DNA of 64,000 nucleotides from Pseudoalteromonas rubra (GTDB taxonomy: Bacteria; Pseudomonadota; Gammaproteobacteria; Enterobacterales; Alteromonadaceae). The stretch spans positions 1 to 64,000 of the forward strand of contig NZ_PNCI01000010.1 in the NCBI RefSeq assembly GCF_005887095.1, written 5' to 3'. Shown here piece by piece: positions 34,001-42,386 of the stretch (the first letter of the stretch is position 1; every line of letters begins with the position of its first letter). The notes below the pieces were generated by a model. It ran no database searches. It had not been told where the DNA came from and saw only the letters and a list, made by a program, of their open reading frames with translations. Both the position numbers and the translations under genes were made by a program.

Positions 34001-34833
34001 GGGTGGTTGGCGAGCTGTGCGTTGGCGGCGATGGTCTGGCACTGGGTTACCTTAACCAGCCAGCCCTGAGCAAAGAGCGCTTTATTCGCAATCCGTATCA
34101 GACTCAGGGCAACCAGCCCGAAATCTTGTATCGCACCGGCGATCTGGTGCGCTGCAATACTGACGGATTGATTGAATATGCCGGCCGGGTGGATGATCAA
34201 ATTAAAATTCGTGGTTTCCGGGTTGAGCTGGGTGAAATTGAGCGCCAGCTGGACGCGCTGGACGATGTCGCTGCGGCACTGGTCACCATTAAAACGCGTA
34301 CCGGCGGAGATAAACAGCTGGTTGCCTATGTGGAATTAAACTGCGATGGCAAGCAGGAGGAACAAGGTGCACATATTCAGGGGCTGGTACAGGCACTGGC
34401 CGCTCAGCTGCCTGCCTATATGATCCCTGCGGCCTTTGTACTGGTGCAAGACTGGCCGTTAACACCGAATGGAAAAATCGACCGAAACGCTTTGCCTGAG
34501 GCGGATTTCAGTTTGATGCAGGCCGAGTATGTAGCACCGGTCAGCGAGCTGGAAACGCAGCTGGTTGCACTGTGGTCGGAGCTACTGGACCTGCCAGTTG
34601 AGCAGATCAGTACACAGGCCAACTTTTTTGAGCTGGGAGGCCATTCACTGTTGGTCATGAAGTTATTGCAGGCACTTAACCAGCACCTTGAAATTGAACT
34701 GCAAATCGCCGACCTGTATCGCTGCGAAAATATTCAGCAGATTGCCGGGTTTATTGAGTCGGTTCAGGCCATTCATGACCAGACGCTGCCAGCGCAGCAA
34801 GACAACAATGAATTTGAGGATTTTGAGCTATGA
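28087..34833 (+). CDS. NRPS-2: TubC-C-A-T-E/C-A-T (Ala-like epimerised, Val)
   Basis: The enzyme has 2248 aa. TubC docking domain (about 1-52), C (about 75-510, HHIATDG near 204), A (about 538-1045), T (GGHSL near 1092). A dual epimerisation/condensation-type domain follows (about 1139-1615), recognised by its lead-in (ITPDMLTLATLEQSEID, then NIQDIYPLAPLQEG) and by HHLITDH instead of HHxxxDG. Then a second A (about 1631-2140) and T (GGHSL near 2185). Pocket codes by eye are DLYNNALTYK (like the Ala code DLFNNALTYK of Pseudomonas lipopeptide synthetases) and DALWLGGTFK (valine). The first residue should enter the peptide in D form if the dual domain is competent. The acidic tail (NNEFEDFEL) should contact NRPS-3, whose ATG overlaps this stop codon. 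The domain order is secure; the substrates are predictions. Confidence 0.93.
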   Translation: MENIKQLLVQLELAGIRLFLQDGALKSKAKKGAITPEIAKQIKQHKSAIIEALTHYSDAPQVNPVTRREDLSHYPVSFAQQRLYTLDQIQGGSAEYHMPMVFRLSGQLDVALIERVFREIVSRHEVLRAVFRQSTQGVQQSLLDPQDFTVERSHLTSQDEASGIERFVRESAEQPFNLAEDFMLRVRFATLPAGDAGVLFINMHHIATDGWSMDILLREFFALFHAFGYGQPNPLPELSIQYADYAQWQRDWLQGEVLDTQLSYWQQQLAELPRVHALGLDYPRPEVKTYQGEVVSQTLSAQLCQQLAAVARRYGLTPFMLIHGALALVLSRNSNHHDIVIGTPVANRRQVELESLIGFFVNTLILRVNTQAQPLGDYLAQLRQVHLDAQSHQDLPFEKLVEVLKVPRSTAHSPLFQIMLTTNSEYGVRDTHADTTELAGLSISPLQGNGATTKFDLDINASVSDDGGAIEWTYDVALFTRERIEILAQHLNNTLAFLAQLNADSTLSTAAIPMLTDAEIAQLSAFNDNAIEYPQQRCIHELFEAQAEQTPERIAVQCGDVAVSYGELNARANQLAHYLRFEHHIAPDCPVGICLERGVEMIIAMLAILKAGGAYVPLDPAYPEERLAYLIEDASLKVVLTQQTLTGTVSLPGTQRVMLDDLIAQPGCAFSHYSTANIGRCESGVTEQHLAYLIYTSGSTGKPKGVMIEHRNTVAMLYWARAAFNDQALRRVLASTSLNFDLSVYEIFLPLSFGFEVVVVKNALALADQPLDISLINTVPSAMKALLDVGALPASLTTVNLAGEPLTAQQVNQIFAALPEAEVCNLYGPSEDTTYSTCARFSTLLESVPDIGYVIANSQAYVLGDAMERLPIGCVGELYLGGAGVACGYLNRPELTEERFIANPYYEAYSTDCSPRLYRTGDLVRYRQDGRLEFIGRSDDQVKIRGFRIELGEIEHRLNQLEDVALSQVLARTLADGQQQLVAYVQPCITCETTQDETQQAAWISDIKLRLGQQLPAHMVPGLFVVMPQWPLTPNGKIDKKALPAPDALQQSSAQYVAPETELAQLLASLWADLLGLEQDKISATANFFELGGHSLLIMQLLAKLQQHNLSCSAQQLFQAVDLAAMAEVISEADDAFAIPENKIPPQCDAITPDMLTLATLEQSEIDAIAAATSGGMRNIQDIYPLAPLQEGVLFVHTLNPEHDPYVTTASFEFTSAGKLSGFVTQLNWLIQRHDVLRTAIFWRGRQQAMQVVMREARLPVTELTLREGNIEAQFTEYVASGPHGFDLESAPLIQLVVTPEDELGRVFAMLKFHHLITDHVSLEILMSELEADNVLALPAPLPYREFIARSMAQSAELDTEAFFTEQLGDIDTPTLPFDLAQVTGDGNSVVEYHSTLSDTQSQLIRTLCKRHQCSPAALFHLAWAQVLSACCGRDEVVFGTVMSGRMNGMAGIERMMGMLINTLPLRLSLGHQAAHVALKEVNDALQALLPYEQVSLAEAQSYSGIDGNTPLFSAIVNYRHSATQSEPAGEQDTSPGVALLSTRERTNYPFDLSVNDLGEGDSFSLDYQIEQSVSAARIAELMHTALDALVEALNEHSEQPVATLAVLSEPELTQLSQGQSDEASYPRNACIHEVFELHASATPDSIALQLNKQTLSYDELNAKANQLARYLREVHQVGSGTLVGLCIGRSVEMIVASLAILKAGGAYVPLDPNYPQSRLAYMLEDTQLSVILTERAQQETLAFSQVTKLILDDADTPWSALSKDNLTRADALTPQSLAYVIYTSGSTGTPKGVMTPHRAVNRLVHAPNFMTLDSQTVFLQSANIAFDAATLEIWGPLLNGGRCVLYPDSLITLDGLNRVLRTQEITALWLTSGLFTEWSKVCNELAADTLALQNVLAGGDVLNPQAVATVQRALPEVTVINGYGPTENTTFTCCYPVPQHSDIRAGVPIGSAVQGDQLLILTPHGRRVPQGVVGELCVGGDGLALGYLNQPALSKERFIRNPYQTQGNQPEILYRTGDLVRCNTDGLIEYAGRVDDQIKIRGFRVELGEIERQLDALDDVAAALVTIKTRTGGDKQLVAYVELNCDGKQEEQGAHIQGLVQALAAQLPAYMIPAAFVLVQDWPLTPNGKIDRNALPEADFSLMQAEYVAPVSELETQLVALWSELLDLPVEQISTQANFFELGGHSLLVMKLLQALNQHLEIELQIADLYRCENIQQIAGFIESVQAIHDQTLPAQQDNNEFEDFEL
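31045..31064 (+). repeat. Second copy of the linker 20-mer, inside NRPS-2
   Basis: The 20-mer is identical to 24154-24173 and sits at the equivalent place in the first A domain of NRPS-2, encoding CITCETTQDETQ. Confidence 0.7.
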
Positions 34834-37800
34834 GTGTTGAGTTGCTCTTTCAACAACTACAACAGGCGGGTGTTATTTTTCAGTCTCAGGATGAAAAAAT
34901 CACCCTCAAGCTACCCAAAGAAATGGACAGTCAGCTGAAACGTCAGCTGGCCGAAAACAAAGACGCGCTCAAGGCATTTTTACACCAGCTTTATGCTCGC
35001 AGTCACAAGCGCCCGACGCTGAAAAAGATGCCGGTTTGCAGTGCGCCTCTCTCTTTTGCACAGCAACGGCTGTGGATGCTCAATGAGCTACATGGCGGCA
35101 GTGCGCACTATAATATGCCGCAGATCTATCGTGTCGAAGGTCAGCTGGAGCCAGCACTGGTGGAACAGGCGCTCGCGCAAATTGTGCAGCGTCATCAGGT
35201 GTTGCGCACTGTGTACCAGTCTCAACAGGGCAAAGCGGTGCAGGTTGTGCGCGATGATGTGGTTTTCTCATTAACCTGTGTGGATCTGAGTGCGCAGGCA
35301 CCTGATGCAGCACAACAGGCTTTGGATGCCTTACTGCAAGAAGATGCTCAGACACCCTTTGACCTGAGCCAGGATCTGATGATCCGTGCAACCTGGGTGA
35401 GCATGAGTCACACGGCTCCGGGCCAGGTGGGGTACTTGCTATTAAACATGCACCATATTGCTTCTGATGGCTGGTCGATGGCGATCCTGAGCCAGGAATT
35501 CTTTGCGATTTATGCCAGCCTGGTGCAGGGCAATGCGTGTCCTCTGCCTGCGCTTGCTTTGCAATACAAAGATTATGCGCACTGGCAGCGTGAGTGGCTG
35601 AGCGAAGAGGTGCTCGCATCCGGGCTGAAATTCTGGCAGCAGACACTGACCGACTTACCCGCATTACATAGCCTGCCGCTGAGCTATCCAAGACCCGCAC
35701 AAAAAGGGTATCTGGGCGCCAGGCATGACGCCTCGCTGGGGGCGCCTGTTGCCAAAGCGCTTACTCAGTTGTGTGAGCAGCATCAGCTCAGCCCGTTTAT
35801 GCTCATGCATGGTGCGCTGGCACTGACTTTGTCGCGTTTTAGCGGCAATTCAGATGTAGTGATTGGCACCCCAGTTGCAAATCGCAGCGATGCCCAGCTT
35901 AAAGACCTGATAGGCTTTTTTGTCAATTCTCTGGTGCTCAGAGCAAGCACAGAGCATGACTCGCTGGCAGACTTTTTAGCCCATATTCGCCACGTCAACC
36001 AGCAGGCTCAATCCCATCAGGATGTGCCGTTCGAGCAGATTGTCGAGGCACTGAATATAGAGCGTGATAGTGCTCATACGCCTTTATTTCAGATAGTTTT
36101 GACCACTAACTCTGATTATGGGGTGGCCAGTGAACAGGCGCACAGTGTGGCACTGCCCGAGCTGAGCATGACACCGCTGAGTGGTGATGAGTCTATCTGT
36201 AAATTTGATCTGGAGATTAACCTGAGTCTGGATGAGCAAGGTGTTCATATTAGCTGGTTATATGACAAAGCCTTATTCAGCCCGGCGCTCATTGCACGTT
36301 TCAACGCCCAGTTGATGGCAGTTATCGAAAGACTGGCAGGCGCCACGGTGAGTGCCAGTCAGCCAATGTTGAGTGAAATTTCGGCGCTTAATGTAACAGA
36401 GCAGGCGCAGCTGGCGGCGCTGATGACCCCCAGTGAGCTGACAGAGGCGGCTCATCAGTCGGTGACAGAGTTGTTCAGCCGCAGCGTCGCACTTGCACCG
36501 CAGCATATCGCACTGGAGTGTGGTCAGCGTCAGCTTAGCTATGGTGAACTCGACAGTGCGTCCAGTCGACTTGCCCGTTATCTGATAGCACAAGGTCGCC
36601 AGGCGTATATCGGCTTGTTGCTGCCGCGCGGTATCGAGATGATAGTCGCCATGCTGGCTGTGCTCAAAAGTGGCGCGACCTATGTACCGCTGAATCCCGA
36701 CTATCCGCAGTCCCGCATCGACCATATTGTGGCAGACGCTGATCTTAACCTGGTGATCACCTGTGCTGAACATCGCCCGATACTGCAAAACAGCAATATA
36801 CAGGCGCTGGAGCTAACCCCTGCACTCACAATTGAGGGATGTGATGCGTTTATGCGTTTTGGCTCTGCACAGCTTACTGAGCACTTGCCTGAGCCAGAAA
36901 ACCCAGCTTATGTGATCTATACATCGGGCTCGACCGGATTACCCAAAGGGGTTGCGGTGCCACACCGGGCCATCAGCCGACTGGTGATGTCGCCCAACTT
37001 TATGAGTTTGGACCGGGATACGGTGTTTTTGCAGGCTGCGAATGTGGCGTTTGATGCGGCAACGCTGGAAATTTGGGGGCCGCTGCTTAATGGTGGTTGC
37101 TGCGTGATCTATCCGCAAGCTCATCTCACGCTGGAGACACTGAACCAGGTGATTGAGGCGCACCGGGTTAATGCGATGTGGTTAACTGCCGGACTGTTTA
37201 GTGAGTGGAGTAAGATGAGCACGCAGGCACAGACACAGTTGAGCTCGCTGCGCACTGTGCTGGCCGGTGGTGATGTATTAGACCCGCAGGCTGTGGCTCG
37301 GGTGCAGCGTGCTTTGCCAGCTGTGCAAGTGGTCAACGGTTACGGTCCGACCGAAAACACCACCTTTACTTGTTGTTATCCGGTTCCTGCGCATTTTGAT
37401 CCCGCAAACGCGGTGCCGATTGGTCGTGCACTGCAGGGCGACAGTGTGATGGTGCTCAGCGGCAATGAACTGGTACCGCTGGGGAGTGTGGGCGAGCTGT
37501 GTGTCAGCGGACCCGGACTGGCGCTGGGCTATTTAAACCTGGCAGCACTGAGCGCAGAAAAATTCACCGCGAACCCTTTCTATGACGACGCTCAAAGTGA
37601 TGTCTATCGACGTCTTTATCGTACCGGTGACCTGGTGCGTGTTCAGGCTGATGGCGTCATTGACTATGTGGGTCGTACCGACAACCAGATCAAGATCCGC
37701 GGTTTCCGGGTTGAGCTGGGCGAAATCGAGCAACAAATCACGCAGCTGGAGAGCGTGGCCAGTGCGCTGGTGGTGGTAAACGGCGAAGCAAATAAACGTC

Positions 37801-40800
37801 TGGTCGCTTACATTGAGCTAACCAGAGCAGCCCGGGAGCTTGGAGCCTTGGATAGCACTCAACTGAGCCAGAAACTGGCACAGCGGTTACCTGGCTATAT
37901 GGTCCCGAATGCGCTGGTCCTGATTGAGCACTGGCCGTTAACCAGCAACGGAAAAATCGACCGCCGTGCACTACCGGAACCGGCACTGACAGAGGTGGAT
38001 GCAGCACACACGGCCCCCGTCTCTGAGGCGGAACAGGTAGTGGTTGACGTGTGTGGTGAATTGCTTGAACGCGATCCGGCAGAGCTTAGCACAACGGCTA
38101 ATTTCTTTGCGCTGGGTGGTCACTCGTTGCTGATGATACAGCTTATTGCTGCGCTCAAAGAGCGGGGATATCAGGTTGATAGTCAGGCCCTGTTTACCAG
38201 CAGTACACTGGCGCAGATGGCGACTCAATTGAGTGAGGATGCAGAACAGGGCTTTGTGGTGCCGCAAAACCGGATCCCTCCTGAGTGTACTGAAATTACG
38301 CCTGAACTGCTGGATCTGGTTAGTCTTACGCAGGACGAGATCAATGAGATAACGGCGCAGATTCCGGGTGGAGCTAAAAACATTCAGGATATCTACCCTC
38401 TGGCGCCGTTGCAGCAGGGGATCCTGGCTATGCATACACTCAGTGATGGCCGCGACCCCTATGTTACAACCATGGCGTTTTCATTCTCTCAGCGAGCGTT
38501 ATTACAGCTGTTGGAGACGCAGCTCAATGCGCTGATCGCTCGTCATGATGTATTGCGCACCGCGATTTTGTGGCGTGGCCGGACAGAGCCCGTCCAGGTG
38601 GTGCAGCGTGAGGCGCAGATAGCGGCGCAATGGCTGCCGGTGAACGCCGGGCAGGAGGTGCAAGCGGTGTTCGAAAACTATGTCGCACACGGTGCACACC
38701 GCCTTGAGCTGGAATCGGCACCTATGATGCAGTTACAGGCGATGGAGGATAAACAATCCCGGCAAATCTATGTTGTGCTCAAAGTGCACCACCTGCTGAT
38801 TGACCATGTCTCGCTGGATATTCTGATGGCAGAGCTGGCCCGGATAGAAAGCGAAGGCGCAGCCAGTTTACCTGCTGTGACACCGTATCGTCATTTTATC
38901 GCTCGTGTACTACACGACCAGCAGCATCACGACGCTCAGCAATACTTTAAAGCGCAACTCGGAGACTTTGACCAGCCAGCCTACCCGTTTGGGCTGAGTG
39001 AAGTAAACGGCGATGGTGGTCAAATTGATGAGTTTAAACAGCGCATTCCGGCTGAGCTTGCCAGTAAAGTGAGAGACTATGCTAAAAGCCAGGCAATGAG
39101 CCCGGCTGCGTTATTTCATCTGGCCTGGGGGCGGGTAGTGGCCGCCTGTTCGGGTCAGCAGGATGTGGTGTTTGGCACTGTGTTATCGGGGCGAATGCAG
39201 GGTGGCCCTGAAATGGCAAACATGCTGGGCATGATGATTAATACCTTGCCTGTGCGTGTCACACTGGACCTGCGCAGTGCACAGGAGGCTTTGCACGATG
39301 TGCATGCGGCCTTGCAGTCGCTGCTCCCTCATGAGCAGGCGCCGCTTTCTGAGGCCATGCTGGCTTCGGGCGTTGAGGGCAATATGCCATTGTTCAGTGC
39401 GGTACTTAATTATCGTCATTCTCACGATGTGGGCGCGCCCGATGAAGCGGCTGATCTGAAACTATTGGGCGTCAAAGAGCGTACTAACTACCCGTGCGTG
39501 ATGTCGGTTGACGATCTGGGCAGCGATTTTTCACTAACGCTGCAAATCGACAACAAGGTGAATGGCCAGCGTATCAATGCGTATCTGGTTACCGCGCTGA
39601 CTCAGTTACTGGATGCGCTGCAAAGCGATTCACTCCAGCCGGTTGCTGCGCTGCCAGTGTTGCCGGATGACGAGCAACATCGTTATCTGGAGCAATGGAA
39701 TGATACTGAGCAAAGTTATGCGCGTGAGGCCTGTGTGCATCAGCTGTTTGAACAACAGGTTGCAGCGACCCCCGGGAATATTGCACTACGCTTCGAGGCG
39801 CAGACCCTCACTTATACCGCGCTGAACAGTAAGGCCAATCAGCTGGCACACTATTTACGCAACACTCATAACATTGGCCCGGATTCACTGGTTGGACTGT
39901 GTGTTGAACGCTCTGTCGAAATGGTGATTGGCATCTGGGGCATTCTCAAAGCCGGTGGTGCTTATGTGCCGCTGGACCCTGAATTACCCGCTGCGCGACT
40001 TAATTATCTGGTTGAGAATGCCAGTGCCGATGTGGTGCTCAGCACCCGCTCTGTGGCCAATCGCGTTGAACTGGGCGAAGCAAAGGTAGTGGTGCTGGAT
40101 GAGTTTGATTATGACGCCCATGACGAGCGAAATATTGCCGTCGACGAAATCGGCCTGACGTCACAGCATCTGGCTTATATGATTTATACCTCAGGCTCAA
40201 CGGGCAAACCCAAAGGTGTACTGCTTGAGCATCAGGCGTTGCATAACCGCATCGACTGGATGGACAAAGAATATGGCTGTGATATTTCAGATAAAATTCT
40301 GCAAAAAACCCCTTACAGCTTTGATGTATCGGTGTGGGAGTTCGTCTGGCCTATGCTTAAAGGCGCCGAGCTGGTGATTGCCAAACCCGGTGGACACAAA
40401 GACCCGGCCTACCTGAGCGAGTTAGTTGTGGCAACCGGTGTCACTAAGCTGCACTTTGTGCCCTCGATGCTGGGTGTGATGCTGGAACAGAGCGACCTGG
40501 GCCGCTGCACCTCAATAAAACAGGTGTTCTGTAGTGGTGAGGCATTACAGATAAGTCATGTCGAACAGTTTAAGGCCAGCTTACCAACTGCGCGGTTACA
40601 TAATTTGTATGGTCCGACGGAAGCCGCTATCGACGTGAGTTACTGGGACTGTGCACAACCCTATGGCAGCAGTGTGCCGATAGGCAAGCCCATTCAGAAT
40701 ATTCAGCTCCTGATCCTCGATGAAGCACTGAACCTGCTACCGCAAGGGGCGTGCGGTGAGTTACACATTGGCGGTGAAGGCCTGGCCCGCGGCTATCTGA

Positions 40801-42275
40801 ATCGCCCGGAGCTGACTGACGAGCGCTTTATCGCCAACCCATTTTTCGATGCCAGTGCAGCAAACAGCAGCCAGCGGTTGTACAAAACAGGCGACCTGGT
40901 GCGCTATCGCGAGGACGGCAACATTGAATATATGGGCCGGCTGGATCATCAGGTGAAGATCCGCGGTTTGCGCATCGAGCTGGGTGAAATTGAGTTTTCT
41001 ATCGGTGAGCACAGCGATGTAGATTCGGCGCTGGTGATGGCCTTAACCGATGAGCATGGTAGTCAGCGTCTGGTGGCTTATGTGAAGCCGCTGGGTGAAT
41101 ACGATGAGCAGGCACTGACGACCGCAATCAGAGCACAGCTTAGCGAGGCACTGGCCGAATACATGGTGCCGGATAGTTTTATCTATGTCAGTCAGTGGCC
41201 ACAGACGCCTAACGGTAAAATTGACCGCAAGGCACTGCCTGCACCGGAGTTGTCCGCGCTGGCAGGCGGTTACGAGGCACCGAAAGGGGATAGCGAAGTG
41301 ATGCTGGCGCAGGTGTGGGCCGATGTGCTTAAACTGCCCGCCGAACAGATCAGCCGTGATGCCAACTTCTTTGCACTGGGTGGCCACTCGTTGTTGGTAA
41401 TGAAGCTGGTGCAGAATATCGATCAGGTTTTCAAAACCCACGGGATTGCTATCAACAAAGTGGTTGAGCGACCCACACTCAGCGCCATGGCGCAGCTGAT
41501 CACAGATCACAACGACCATGAATGGCAGGCCATTCGCCCTGTGTTATCACTGGATTTTGACCCGACAGTAACGATTTATCTGGCGCCCGGAGCAGGCATG
41601 ACCAGCGGCGGCTACATGGACCTGGCACGGGCGTTACCTCAGGTGCAGATCATGAGCCTGGAGCCTGTGGGCATGAGCGAGCAGGACCCGGTTATCGACA
41701 GCTGGGATGAACTTATCAATTGCTATGCAGATGCCATTATCAGTGAGCGCAATGCGCGTGGCGCAGAGGCAGAACCTGCCGTGCTGATGGGCCATAGTTC
41801 CGGGGGAGCCGTGGCATTTGCAACCGCACTGAAACTGGAGTCATTAGGATGTAAAACACAACTGCTACTGTGCGAGTGTTTAGTGGCAACCGATGATGAA
41901 GCCCAGTTCGAGATCAGCGAGGCTGAAAAGCAGGAGTTAATGCTGTCCTATGCCAAAGCGCTTAAACCTGAAGACAGCGAAGAGCAGTTGTTGTCCTGGC
42001 TCAGCCTGGGTATGACTCAGCGCCTGTTCACTGTGTATTTTCAGCAGGTGGACTGGTCAAGACGCTATCAGCCCGAAGCCAGCCTGAATGGTGCCGTAAG
42101 CATGATAGTGACTCCTGAGCTGGGAGCAACTTACTGGCAGCAAAAACAGACCCAGTTGCAGGCATATGTCAGCACACAGGTAGAGACCATCCACACAGAA
42201 GGCAAGCATGTCACTATGGTGAAAAGTCCTTATGTCAGTGGCCTGGCAGACAAACTCATGGCGCTACTGGCCTGA
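34830..42275 (+). CDS. NRPS-3: TubC-C-A-T-E/C-A-T-TE (Val epimerised, Ser, release)
   Basis: The enzyme has 2481 aa. TubC docking (about 1-52), C (about 74-515, HHIASDG near 208), A (about 544-1050), T (GGHSL near 1095), dual E/C-type domain (about 1141-1617, HHLLIDH near 1321), A (about 1634-2140), T (near 2184). A type I thioesterase ends the chain (about 2244-2481), with nucleophile Ser in GHSSGG near 2324 and a likely catalytic His in EGKHVTM near the C-terminus. Pocket codes by eye are DALWLGGTFK (Val, same as the second module of NRPS-2) and DVWHFSLIDK (Ser, as in EntF). The TE should release or cyclise the chain, possibly through a hydroxyl. The start overlaps the NRPS-2 stop (ATGA). 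It is followed by the exporter gene after 111 bp. Confidence 0.93.
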   Translation: MSVELLFQQLQQAGVIFQSQDEKITLKLPKEMDSQLKRQLAENKDALKAFLHQLYARSHKRPTLKKMPVCSAPLSFAQQRLWMLNELHGGSAHYNMPQIYRVEGQLEPALVEQALAQIVQRHQVLRTVYQSQQGKAVQVVRDDVVFSLTCVDLSAQAPDAAQQALDALLQEDAQTPFDLSQDLMIRATWVSMSHTAPGQVGYLLLNMHHIASDGWSMAILSQEFFAIYASLVQGNACPLPALALQYKDYAHWQREWLSEEVLASGLKFWQQTLTDLPALHSLPLSYPRPAQKGYLGARHDASLGAPVAKALTQLCEQHQLSPFMLMHGALALTLSRFSGNSDVVIGTPVANRSDAQLKDLIGFFVNSLVLRASTEHDSLADFLAHIRHVNQQAQSHQDVPFEQIVEALNIERDSAHTPLFQIVLTTNSDYGVASEQAHSVALPELSMTPLSGDESICKFDLEINLSLDEQGVHISWLYDKALFSPALIARFNAQLMAVIERLAGATVSASQPMLSEISALNVTEQAQLAALMTPSELTEAAHQSVTELFSRSVALAPQHIALECGQRQLSYGELDSASSRLARYLIAQGRQAYIGLLLPRGIEMIVAMLAVLKSGATYVPLNPDYPQSRIDHIVADADLNLVITCAEHRPILQNSNIQALELTPALTIEGCDAFMRFGSAQLTEHLPEPENPAYVIYTSGSTGLPKGVAVPHRAISRLVMSPNFMSLDRDTVFLQAANVAFDAATLEIWGPLLNGGCCVIYPQAHLTLETLNQVIEAHRVNAMWLTAGLFSEWSKMSTQAQTQLSSLRTVLAGGDVLDPQAVARVQRALPAVQVVNGYGPTENTTFTCCYPVPAHFDPANAVPIGRALQGDSVMVLSGNELVPLGSVGELCVSGPGLALGYLNLAALSAEKFTANPFYDDAQSDVYRRLYRTGDLVRVQADGVIDYVGRTDNQIKIRGFRVELGEIEQQITQLESVASALVVVNGEANKRLVAYIELTRAARELGALDSTQLSQKLAQRLPGYMVPNALVLIEHWPLTSNGKIDRRALPEPALTEVDAAHTAPVSEAEQVVVDVCGELLERDPAELSTTANFFALGGHSLLMIQLIAALKERGYQVDSQALFTSSTLAQMATQLSEDAEQGFVVPQNRIPPECTEITPELLDLVSLTQDEINEITAQIPGGAKNIQDIYPLAPLQQGILAMHTLSDGRDPYVTTMAFSFSQRALLQLLETQLNALIARHDVLRTAILWRGRTEPVQVVQREAQIAAQWLPVNAGQEVQAVFENYVAHGAHRLELESAPMMQLQAMEDKQSRQIYVVLKVHHLLIDHVSLDILMAELARIESEGAASLPAVTPYRHFIARVLHDQQHHDAQQYFKAQLGDFDQPAYPFGLSEVNGDGGQIDEFKQRIPAELASKVRDYAKSQAMSPAALFHLAWGRVVAACSGQQDVVFGTVLSGRMQGGPEMANMLGMMINTLPVRVTLDLRSAQEALHDVHAALQSLLPHEQAPLSEAMLASGVEGNMPLFSAVLNYRHSHDVGAPDEAADLKLLGVKERTNYPCVMSVDDLGSDFSLTLQIDNKVNGQRINAYLVTALTQLLDALQSDSLQPVAALPVLPDDEQHRYLEQWNDTEQSYAREACVHQLFEQQVAATPGNIALRFEAQTLTYTALNSKANQLAHYLRNTHNIGPDSLVGLCVERSVEMVIGIWGILKAGGAYVPLDPELPAARLNYLVENASADVVLSTRSVANRVELGEAKVVVLDEFDYDAHDERNIAVDEIGLTSQHLAYMIYTSGSTGKPKGVLLEHQALHNRIDWMDKEYGCDISDKILQKTPYSFDVSVWEFVWPMLKGAELVIAKPGGHKDPAYLSELVVATGVTKLHFVPSMLGVMLEQSDLGRCTSIKQVFCSGEALQISHVEQFKASLPTARLHNLYGPTEAAIDVSYWDCAQPYGSSVPIGKPIQNIQLLILDEALNLLPQGACGELHIGGEGLARGYLNRPELTDERFIANPFFDASAANSSQRLYKTGDLVRYREDGNIEYMGRLDHQVKIRGLRIELGEIEFSIGEHSDVDSALVMALTDEHGSQRLVAYVKPLGEYDEQALTTAIRAQLSEALAEYMVPDSFIYVSQWPQTPNGKIDRKALPAPELSALAGGYEAPKGDSEVMLAQVWADVLKLPAEQISRDANFFALGGHSLLVMKLVQNIDQVFKTHGIAINKVVERPTLSAMAQLITDHNDHEWQAIRPVLSLDFDPTVTIYLAPGAGMTSGGYMDLARALPQVQIMSLEPVGMSEQDPVIDSWDELINCYADAIISERNARGAEAEPAVLMGHSSGGAVAFATALKLESLGCKTQLLLCECLVATDDEAQFEISEAEKQELMLSYAKALKPEDSEEQLLSWLSLGMTQRLFTVYFQQVDWSRRYQPEASLNGAVSMIVTPELGATYWQQKQTQLQAYVSTQVETIHTEGKHVTMVKSPYVSGLADKLMALLA

Positions 42276-42386
42276 GTAAACAAAGAGTAAAACGGGTTAT
42301 CTGACCCAAGCATGCAGGCCGGGGCAAAGTGGTTTCAGCCTGCGTAATACCTATTTTAGAATTAGTAACCATTACAAGGCTGTTTT